Assembly: GCA_946699065.1 (NCBI GenBank)
Contig: CAMPDV010000252.1
Coordinates: 310,001-374,000, forward strand
Direction of reading: 5' to 3'
Source of the DNA: Loxodes magnus
Lineage: Eukaryota; Ciliophora; Karyorelictea; Loxodida; Loxodidae
DNA: 64,000 nucleotides
Below are positions 47,745 through 57,200 of the stretch, in pieces; positions within the stretch are counted from its first letter, which is position 1, and each line of letters begins with the position of its first letter. The notes below the pieces were generated by a model. The model searched no databases, was not told the origin of the DNA, and saw nothing but the letters and a program-made list of their open reading frames with translations. The position numbers were made by a program, and so were the translations under genes.

Positions 47745-48203
47745 TCAAATCAAATTAAGTTTGTTTTCGGCTAGAAGTTTGAAAAGTTTTAAAAGCCTGT
47801 TAGATTCTCCTTTCTTTAAATAGTATATTAGCTTCCGTCTGGTAATTCTCGCTTTCTCCGTCAGATCTTTTTGTAGCTCGATTGAAAGAAAATCATTATT
47901 TTATATCAGATCGATCTCCCGATTGCTCTTCTTATTTTCTCTTGCTACGGACATTTCCATCGTAGGTGTCATCAAGTTTCGAAATTTTTTACAGTTCCCT
48001 AATTTCTTTTGAATTTAGCTATGTTCTTTTCTTTTATATATTTCCATTGGAACACAATCGCTCTATTAGAATTCTTGTCTGACTTATTCCAGCTTTCTTT
48101 CAGTCTCTGAATTAACTTCTTCTTGCCTCTCCCAGTTCTTTTAATCTTATTCTTGCAAAATTAAAATGTTTTTTTCCATTGTTTGACCTCTTTTTATGAT
48201 CAT
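47745..48203 (-). pseudogene. gag-like copy with two overlapping open frames
   Basis: From ATG 48,203 (or 48,179, M-E-K-N-I-L-I-L-Q-E-Q) a minus-strand frame of 152 codons ends at TGA 47,745 with no internal TGA (UAR as Gln). K-L-E-Q-V-R-Q-E-F and C-V-P-M-E match the coil and S-V-P-M-E of the 46.2-kb copy. A different frame holds the family motifs further on: T-[TGA]-[TGA]-H-L-R-W-K-C near 47,965, K-K-I-[TGA]-R-R-K (matching K-K-I-[TGA]-N-E at 46,714), and P-D-G-S-Q-Y-T-I-Q-R-K. An indel has therefore moved the knuckle out of the open frame. It faces the 46.2-kb copy tail to tail. Less A+T-rich than its surroundings. Confidence 0.55.
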
Positions 48204-49874
48204 CTGTTATACAGTAACATTTCTTCATTTTCTACCAAGAAGTGAGTTTCATAATTTTTCGTACTAATTTTTTTATTTATGCAGATTATTTTTTTCTCAT
48301 ATAAGTTTTCAAAATTAATTGTCCTTTTAGAAGCTTTCTTAATGAACAATATAAAAATATTTGCTCTTATTTTTTATTTTATTGAAGATTATGAATTAAC
48401 TATTAGAAACTTATTAGAATCAAAGAATCTTCACATAATCTTGACTTTTTAATACATGATAAAAATTTAATTTTGAACACTTTTATTGATAATAAATAAT
48501 AGGGCAATTATCTTTTAAAAAGTTTCTTTAATTAAGTTAACAGTCTATATTATGTATTTACATATTTTCTTACATATTTGAAACATCTTAAAACAATAAA
48601 ATTAGTTTGAAATTGATAGATTTACAAAAGTATAAAATAGTAGGAAAGAGGAATAGAATAGTTATTTATATTACTATAGCTAAAATACTCTCTAAGAATC
48701 TCTGTCTTAGTGAAAACTGTGTAAAGTGGTTTTTGAATATAAATTAATTAAATTAGGAAAAGTTTAGAGTAATGAATGATATAATTAATTAGATTTAGGT
48801 TAGTAAATATAAAATATTTTGATTTATTTGATTTTGCACAGGAATTAGAAAAAAGCAAAAAGCATTTCTTTGATTCTATAATTCAAAATTTATAGAAAAT
48901 TGAGTATTTGAGTTCTAAAAAAAGAAATTGAATCTATGTAAAAATAATTTTAGAAAAATTAAATAAAAAAAGACGTTAATATTTATATTAATTTGTTTAT
49001 CTTTTTTAAATATAGTGTAAATTGTTTAAATAAACAGTATTAATTAATTAATAACTTCATGAGATAATAGAAAAATTAAAATTAATATAATAGATTAAGA
49101 TATAAAGGCATATTTTAATTTTTATAAAGCTATACAATTATCAAAATAAAATAACTTTATTAATTTTTGGAAACTATAAATAAAATCAAGTAAAGTTAAA
49201 TAAAAATCCAAATTTTAATAGATATAAATAATATACTTATATTTATTTATATTAATTAATTAACATAATACCCCATTAATAGGATCAACTCTATTTAAAA
49301 TTAAATTAAAAAAATATACACCTCAAGCTTGCTTGAACTTCATTGCTATGAATTTTGATGGTTTTTAAATTATTTTTCATGATTTTTTCCTTTAATTCAA
49401 AAATCATACATTTTTATTAAATTCATCAATCGCATTGTAAGTATAGGAAATTTCTTTATTAGTTTAAATTATTTTTTCCTATAAAGTAAGCCTTCTTGAA
49501 AACAATATATTATAAATTGATTTTCCCATTAGTTTTCTATTATTATTTATTCTTTTTATTTAAATTGGTAATAATTTAGTACTTTAAGTACTACCCGTTT
49601 GCAATATTAGTATATATTTTTTCTTCAGTAGAGAAATCTTTTGTTGAAGGTTATTGCTATATTCCATTGGATCGTTAAGTATTTAGGATTGTTCTGTCTT
49701 ATAATTTCTAAAGATTTAAAATACTTTACGATCTATTTATTTTATAAAATTCTTTCTTAAATTTACTACAAGGACGGGTTTTGAGGAAATTTTAATCTCT
49801 AAATTTAGTTTTTAGATCTAAAAAATTCATTATATTATTATTATAATTAAATGTAAATTAAGAATTCGCTTTCC
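48204..49874. other. A+T-rich stretch, nothing recognised
   Basis: No coding signal or matched repeat. Confidence 0.45.
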
Positions 49875-49890
49875 CTGGATTTTCAACCAG
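49875..49890 (-). other. conserved 3'-terminal hairpin
   Basis: CTGG-ATTTTCAA-CCAG, with CTT/AAG able to extend the stem. On the minus strand the loop TTGAAAAT is identical to that at 54.48 kb. Confidence 0.6.
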
Positions 49891-50645
49891 TTACAAGATA
49901 TACAGTTTCTTAACGTGATCGTATGCCATGACCTTTTTTTTTAACTTGAATGGTTACCATTTTGAATAGTCAAGAGAGTATCGGAATCCCCCATTTGTAT
50001 ATACCTTGTTTTATTATTCAAATTTTTTCATTTCCATTCACATTCTTTCTTGTACTTATTAATTCAATGTATTTCAGTTTCAGCAGCTTTTATTAAGGGT
50101 TAAATTGATTAAAAATGTCAGCACTTTTTACTTCCATATAAAGATATTTTTTGTCGTATATTTTATTCTCAAGCTTTTCTATTCTTTTTAATAAGTTTTA
50201 TTCTTCAAGCTCTTTTTTTCATTTTTTACGAGTTCATTCGGATTTATTTCTATTTCCATGTTTTGATTTTATTTGAAATTTTGTTGAGATTATATTAATA
50301 GCTGTTATTCTTTCAACAAGTTATTTTGAATTAGTTATTTTCTAAGAATGAGTAATTCATTATTTTAATCTTCAATTTTATTCATAAGCTCACGTATTTT
50401 CTCGCTTTGATTGAAAATAGTTTTCTCATAACGTGAGACTAAAGATTATATTTTATCAAGTTGCTATTAGAAATCTAAAGGAACTTCCTATTCCGATTCT
50501 TTACTATCGATCAGTCTAACCATTACTTTACCCCGTGAAGATGAGCTATATTTTTCTCGCTATTTTTCGATTTTTCATATTTCTTTCGTCGCTTATCTCC
50601 TAGCTTTTTTAGCTTAGTTTCTTTAGAGACGAATTTTCTGTTCCA
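49875..50645 (-). mobile_element. short retroelement encoding a gag-like protein
   Basis: A minus-strand ATG near 50,645 opens M-E-Q-K-I-R-L-Q-R-N, followed by S-S-S-S-R-G-K-V-M-V-R-L. A strong coiled coil follows: E-K-I-R-E-L-M-N-K-I-E-D-Q-N-N-E-L-L-I-L, then Q-L-I-Q-N-N-L-L-K-E-Q-Q-L. This matches the 53.8-kb copy (D-Q-N-N-E-L-L-I-I-R, Q-L-I-Q-N-N-L) almost residue for residue. A frame shift follows the coil, and the knuckle is unreadable. The element ends in the conserved hairpin at 49,875-49,890. It sits head to head with another copy starting at about 50,865. Confidence 0.6.
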
Positions 50646-50864
50646 TTTTTTTAAAATTCACTATAATTAATCAAATTTTAAGTTTGTTAATAAATATCAT
50701 TAGCATCTTTTGCTAATTTTGGTTCATCATATAAAGAAGGAAATATCGTAGGTTACAATCTTTTAAGAGTTACTAAGTTTTTTGAGAGAGACTTGTTTCA
50801 TTGGGATTTCTTATTATATATATTTATAAAAATAATTAGTTATTAAAAAAGAAAAATGAAATAA

Positions 50865-51330
50865 GGAATTCGTCTCTCTAAGAATTAAAGAAGAAAAATA
50901 AATTAATCAACTAACTAGGAGCTAAAAAAGTGAAGACAGAATTGAGAACAGAGGGAAATGTAATGGTTGGTCTTACTAAATAAACTAATCCTGAAATAAA
51001 AAATAAATTTAAAATAAAATTGAACTAAGAAAATATAAATTTCAAAGCATGAAGAAATTATTTTAATCAAGAAGAAAAAATCCGGGAATTAATGAACTGC
51101 TTAGAAGATCAAACAATGAACTTATAATTCTTAAAAATTCACTGAAAAAAAATTTAGTAACAAAAATTAGCACTATGAAATGTCCTAGATTAATTAATAT
51201 AATCGCGAAGAATGATTATAAAAGAAAATTAACATAAACTTCAGCATTAGTTAATTTGAGAAAAATGCATTTTTTTTAATTAAGTAGTAGTAAGGGAACA
51301 TGTTTTACCGAAAAATAACCGAGATTAATT
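50865..51330 (+). pseudogene. gag-like fragment, head to head with previous copy
   Basis: With UAR as Gln the plus strand reads N-V-M-V-G-L-T-K-Q and N-Q-E-E-K-I-R-E-L-M-N-C-L-E-D-Q, matching K-V-M-V-R-L and E-K-I-R-E-L-M-N-K-I-E-D-Q of the 50.6-kb copy. Decay follows, with no knuckle or terminal hairpin seen. Its 5' end is only about 220 bp from that of the opposite-strand copy. Confidence 0.5.
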
Positions 51331-51429
51331 TAATGCTACATAAACAGATAAATATAGATGGTAATGAAAAGTATTTGTGATTAATAATTCTATAAAATAT
51401 AAAAATTATAAACTAAATATAAGTAATCT

Positions 51430-52190
51430 TAATAATGCTAAGTTTATGTAGTCAAATATTAGAAAAATTGTAATTATTTGGTACATTATTAATTTAAAGA
51501 GAAAATTTAAAATCTATTTATGAAGATTAATTAAAAATAATAATTAAAAAAAGAAAATATTGCTAAAAAATTAATTAGTAAGCTAAGAAATGATAAACTT
51601 AAAATAATTGATGTGAAGTTATTATAGGATAATTATTTTACGAACAAACTAATTTATAAAATAAAAAAATAATTAGAAAACGAAACTATTTATGTACATA
51701 GAAAAATAATTATTCAAGTACAAACCTAAATTAAATCAATGTTTAATTTATTAAATTTTTACCTAAAAACAAATTTAACTACTTTTGAAAGGAGCATCAA
51801 AGAAAGAAAATTAATAATTAAATATATAAATAAATTTTCTGTTTTAAATAAGTAAATTCTACTTACTATAGGAAATTAGCAAAATTTTTAAATAGAGGTA
51901 TAATTTATTAATTAAATGGTTTGCTATTCTTTTGTGAGTATATACCATTTTATAAAGAAAAATGAAAGAAAAAAACTATTACATTATTAAACTGAGCAAT
52001 AATAGACGAAATAAGCTTAGAAATATAACTGAAATTATTTATATTCGAGACTAAAATAAATTGAAAATAACTAAAAAATTTTAGTAAAAAATGTCATTTG
52101 CTAATGAATTTAGTCCAAAAATTTACCTTAAATGGATTTTAAATATATTTTATTTAATAAGGTTCATTTTTACCTCAGTATGAGTAAATA
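51430..52190 (+). repeat. partial third copy of the inverted-repeat-1 arm
   Basis: Direct-orientation similarity to 24,780-25,555, lower than between the two arms. Aligned runs include GTAATTATTTGGTAC against GTAATTGTTTAGTC, and TAAATTGAAAATAACTAA in both. The match stops near 52,190, as it does at 25,560. Confidence 0.5.
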
Positions 52191-53799
52191 AATTATCTTG
52201 TGATTTAATTAAAATAAAGAAAAATTAAAATTAATAAGTATTATTTTATATAGTTTTGTTAGCAAAAGATAAATCATAATAAAATTACTGAAAATAAAAA
52301 AAATTGCTAATATTTTAATTTAAAATTAAATTAAAAACTAAAATTTGTAAATTCTGCTAATTCTATTAAATTTAGCATTATACATTTATTAAATTTATTT
52401 TTAAATTTATAACTATAGTACTATTTCTTTTTTTATTCCTTTAAAAATTTATGTTTCATTTGTAAAGTAGCTTTCTTCGTTTTTTATTTCTACATTATTA
52501 AACTAAAATTTATACATATTTTCTAATATTTTTTACTTATTGTTTATATACATTTTCATTCTATCATTTACATAATGAAAAGGACTTAAGCATTGAAACA
52601 TTATATTTTGAGTTTGTAATTCGCGAAATAGTCAAAGGGGAATAATATGGTGGAGTTATAAAAAAATGTTTTTAATGCAGAAAATACTTGTATTTAAAAG
52701 ATCGTTACTTCTCGATTTTCATTAAAGAATATGATAGCTAAATATTTTTACAAATAGAACTTATCTTCTCTAAGAGAGTAGAGATCTGGATTTTTAAGAA
52801 AAAAATATCAATAATTAAATAATAGAATCAAAAATATAATTAATTAAATTATTTTTCGGTAGCGATAAATAAAAGGAGTATCTATCTTTGAGAAAAAAGA
52901 AGTTATAAGTTATTTGAAAAGTGAAGAAGTAAAGTAAGAAAAGAAAGAATTTCAATTTTAAGAAAAAAAATTAAATTATAACTAAAATTAACTTTAATTC
53001 GTTTTGAATAGTAATTAGTTTTAAAAAGAAAATTAATACATTTAGAATGAGAATGAGAATGCGAATAATTGTAATTTAGTGTTTTACTAAAGCATTAAAA
53101 ATATATATTATATAAAATTAAAATATTGTATAAGATAGTCTTTATTGGAGAAGATAAAATAGTAAAAAGCAATTTTTTATTATTAAGAAATAAAAATATT
53201 AAAAAATAAAATCTAAAAAAAAAGTGGCTTTAAAGAGATAGTTTTAATTTACCAAATTTTTTTAATATTAAAGAAATTTAATAGCGAAAATAATATAATT
53301 TTAAGTAGATAGTCATGCTATTAAAAATGAGCTTGAGCTAATTGATGAAAAATGTAAGAAAGTAAAATATCAATAAACAATAAAGCATTTTTCTGTTTCT
53401 AATGTTTAAATTAATAAATTAATAAAAGAATAAAATTATATTACTAATTACTATAATGATTGTAATAAAACATTAATATAAAATTAGTTTCGCAAAAAGA
53501 TGAAAATCTTTTGATTAATTTTGGTTTATTTGCTTAAAAAAATGTTTATTTACTTATCATAAAAGTAAAAAAATCAAAATAATGAAAATAAAGAAAGTTA
53601 TATGAGGATTGAAAGATCAATATTTTTATAATATTTTAAGATTATGAATCACTCAATTTTAATCAAAACATTATCTTATTTTATTTATTATTAAATTATA
53701 TTTTTACCTATATTTTTTAATACTATTATTATTTTACAAACATTTTTTAAGAAATAATATTTAGATTAAAAAATTATAATAATATATTCGCCTTTCCAA
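52191..53799. other. A+T-rich stretch, nothing recognised
   Basis: Lys-rich frames occur around 52,860-53,100 without any family motif. Confidence 0.4.
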
Positions 53800-54510
53800 A
53801 AACCAAATTAGGAAAATAAAAAAGAAAGCAGCGAAAAAAATGCAGAGACAACAGTAGTAAGAAGATAAATCTAGTTCCACATCTGAAGGAAAAATCATAG
53901 ATGAAACAATAGAGACAAATCTAGTAAAGGTATAAAAATAATCATAACTCTAAATATAACTCGACTAAATGAAAAAATAATACAAAATTATTAGGAAAAA
54001 TAAGAATTCAATGAATACTATAGAAGATCAAAATAATGAGCTACTAATAATTAGATGATAATTGATTTAGAATAATTTAGTCACGGAATAGTAACTATAA
54101 GAATAATCTCAATCGAATTTTAAGCAAAACAAAATATCATTATTGAAAAAGTCTCTACATAAGCAAACGTCCAAGAAAAATAGAATGAAAAGAAGATTAA
54201 TATAGAATTATTAAAAAGAATTGACTAGCTTGTAAAAAAAAATGTTTAATAGATTCAAGAAAAGTCAAATTAATTAATGCTTTTATTGATAATTGAAGTG
54301 ACACTTATTACAAAATTACGATCGGTGAAGGTAAATTTAGATAAAAGAACAACAAAGAACGTTAAGTATGATCAGCAGACTCTGAATTACTCAAACAGGG
54401 ATATACAAGAAGAAATTATTTGCATAAAAAGCAGAAGATTCTCATTGGTTACATTCACATAAAAAAATGGTAGCAAAAACCTGGTTGAAAATCCAGGGAT
54501 TGCTAAACTT
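53800..54510 (+). mobile_element. short retroelement encoding a gag-like zinc-knuckle protein
   Basis: Starts with CAAATTAGGAAAAT and GCAGCGAAAA, shared with the 16.2-kb copy. From ATG 53,840 (M-Q-R-Q-Q-Q-Q-E-D-K-S-S-S-T-S) one frame with UAR as Gln runs past the knuckle at 54,278: C-F-Y-[TGA]-Q-L-K-[TGA]-H-L-L-Q-N-Y. There Cys2 is now TGA, the last Cys is Tyr, and the TGA before His is shared with the 15.70- and 27.57-kb copies. K-E-Q-Q-R-T and G-I-Y-K-K-K follow in the same frame, as in the 15.5-kb copy. The standard-code frame 54,277-54,462 is out of phase with these. It ends with the hairpin 54,471-54,505. No polymerase is encoded. Confidence 0.65.
54471..54505 (+). other. conserved 3'-terminal hairpin, two-part 11-bp stem
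   Basis: TAGCAA (54,471-54,476) pairs with TTGCTA (54,500-54,505) and CCTGG (54,480-54,484) with CCAGG (54,493-54,497) around the loop TTGAAAAT. This is the most complete version of the element's terminal structure. Confidence 0.65.
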
Positions 54511-56499
54511 TTATTACTTTTAGTTTACCATTATTATTATTTTTATTAAAAAGGAATTATTTAGTAAATAGTTAAAATATTTTCCATTTATTTATTACTA
54601 TAAAATTTTGAATGGAACAATAAAGTGATGATTCAAATTTAATTAGCAAGCAATCCTTAAATTAGAATTTTAAAGTTTTAAAAAAATCATTAATTTTAGA
54701 TTATTTCATTAAAATCAAATAGAGAATCAAGTTAAATTTTTAATTCACTAAATAAAACATAACTAAATTTCTAAATTTACAAGCATTTAATAAAATTATG
54801 CTATTTTATTTTTTAAATGTATATATTATTTCTACGAAGAGAACATTCAACAAATTAATGTTACTTAAATAAATATAAAGTTTACGATTAGTAAAATATT
54901 TTAGTTACTGTATAATTTTAACTATGTAAAATAAAAAAAGCTCTTATTTATAGTTTTAACTTATAATGCTTTAACATTTATGCTACGTTTTTTTCTTATT
55001 CTATTAAAAAGAAACAAGATTTAGATCTATTATCACTTATTATAAAATCACAACAAAATATGTTATGAGAAATAAAGTGATACTAAATTGATAAAATATA
55101 TCAATACATAAAGCAAACTAAAATTTGCAGAAAATGATGACTATTTTTTTGTTAAATCTAGAAAATAAAGTTGACTTTATGATCGAATACCTTATTTTAA
55201 AATTTAGATAATATAAAAAGTAGAAAATGTTTAGACTTACATTTTATAAATTAACAAATTTGAAATTTGTCAAGTTATGTTCTTATAGCGTATCTTAAAT
55301 TTAAAAACGAAACTAAATTTTCTAAATTTATATTGAGAAATTCATTTCCTAGATCAAGCAGGATAAATTTTAAAATTTAAATTCGAAATCATTCGATAAA
55401 AATAAAGATAATTCTATAAGAAAAAATAGACTTTAATCCACAATTATAAAGAGTAAAATTAATCTTATAATTAGATAAAAACGAATGATATACTCTATGA
55501 CACAAATAATTAAAAAATTACAAATAAAGAAATAAAAGAGAAAAAGTTGATAACTAGATTATTTAATTTTATTTATTTATTAATTTCTTTTGTAATGATT
55601 GATAACCTAATAAAGAGCTTTATAATACTATGTGTGAATTATTAAAAAATTTTTGTCTCCTTTTTAATTAACTAAGATAATAATTTAAGTATATTACATT
55701 TTTTTAAATCTTGTAATTAAGGAACAATTTAATAGAATATTTTACCTTATAAAATGTTTGATAAGCCCAATGTTTTTAAACACACAAATAAGCATTCAAA
55801 ATTAAAAATTACTTTTAGAAGCAAAAAGTAGCATTAAAATGAAGTTTGATTCAAAATATTTCTTAATTAATAATGTTTTATTCATGGAAATACAAATATA
55901 AAATATGCTAAATTTATCATAATTTTATCTTTCTAAACTTAGAAACTTCTATCTCTTAGTAGTTAATTAGATTTTTTATGATAAATCTAACAGATCTAAG
56001 AATAATAAAATAATCAAAATATAATTAAAAAAGTATATATTTTGTTTACTTTTTATCATTTTTAGCTTTCTTTATTTTTTCCGAATTTTAGAAATTTTTT
56101 TATTAAATCTTAGTAAGATTCTCTATGCAAACTACCTTTATTTAATTCTTTATTACTTATGATTTAGAAAAATGATTAATAAGCTTATTTAATATATTAA
56201 TCTGATCATTTCTTTTTTAAGGTTTATTATTTTGAATGAATTTTGTTATATATATCTTTATTAATTGCTATTTAAACATATTATAACTCTAAGCTTTTTA
56301 TATAAAAAAAAATAAGATAAGAAATTATAAAAAATCTCTACTAAGCAAAAAATTCCTTTTCAAGAATAACTGATAATAACTTTTTACTTATATAAAGATT
56401 AAGTAGCAAGACTATCTGATTATTATAAAATAGATATTAATAACTAGGAATATAATAGTAGCATTAATACTTTTATATAGATGTTAAAAATTAGATCCT
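54511..56499. other. A+T-rich stretch, nothing recognised
   Basis: No coding signal or matched repeat. Confidence 0.45.
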
Positions 56500-57200
56500 A
56501 CATAAATTATATAAAGTAACTACTTAAAGACTAAAAAGATATCCACAGCAAAGTTATTTATAGAATAATTAGAATAGTAATAATAAATCCTTAAATTACC
56601 TATCAAAAACTAAATAAATAGTATCGAAAAGAAATAATTAGTATACAAGCTCAGAAATTAAAACTACAACTTTCTCAAAAAGCTTTAATTTCAACTCTAT
56701 TTAATTGAAAATCCCTATTGTATCTGTGAAATATTTGATTAATTTGAACATATTTAGGATTTTTTACTATATAGATATGCGAAAATGGATAATAGCAAAA
56801 TTGGATGATGAGACATTAGCAAATTAATAACATTTGACCGAATCTATATCAATTAATTAAAAAAAATTATAATATATTGATCTGAAAATAGGAAATGTTA
56901 ATAGGATGTTGCTTAAAAGGATATTTTAATTATTCGTATTAGAAAAAGTTGAATGATAAGAAAATTCTGAGACTAAGGGGAAAGAAGAGAAAAACCAAGA
57001 AAAGGATGAATAAAATGAAGAAAATTAGGAAAAAAGAGGTAAGTGGAAGATTAAAAGGAATAAACTGATAATAAAGATGATCTAACTGAAAGAAAATGAA
57101 GTTGAAAGCATAAAGATTTGAAAAACTTCTAAGTAGCATTATAATATCTTTAATTGAAGGACGCAATTCCAATTATGAAAATATGTAACAAGACTCTTTT
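56500..57200 (+). pseudogene. LINE reverse-transcriptase tail, diverged copy
   Basis: Y-Q-K-L-N-K-Q-Y-R-K-E-I-I-S-I (about 56,600-56,645) matches Y-K-K-L-S-K-Q-Y-R-R-E-I-I-S-I of the 7.5-kb copy. In another frame Y-C-I-C-E-I-F-D-Q-F-E-H-I (56,716-56,754) keeps both Cys and the His of the C-terminal CCHC motif, with the last Cys lost. It aligns without gaps with the 26.2-kb copy through S-K-I-G. A Glu/Lys-rich tail (K-G-K-E-E-K-N-Q-E-K-D-E-Q) and L-I-E-G-R-N-S follow, as at 26.5 kb. Indels shift the frame at least twice. The minus-strand frame at 56,939-57,172 is antisense to this. Confidence 0.55.

Noticed and set aside
15477-54505. Terminal hairpins as SECIS elements decoding UGA as selenocysteine
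   Set aside because: No SECIS quartet-like core is visible, the stems are too short, and the UGAs align with Trp codons rather than catalytic Cys.
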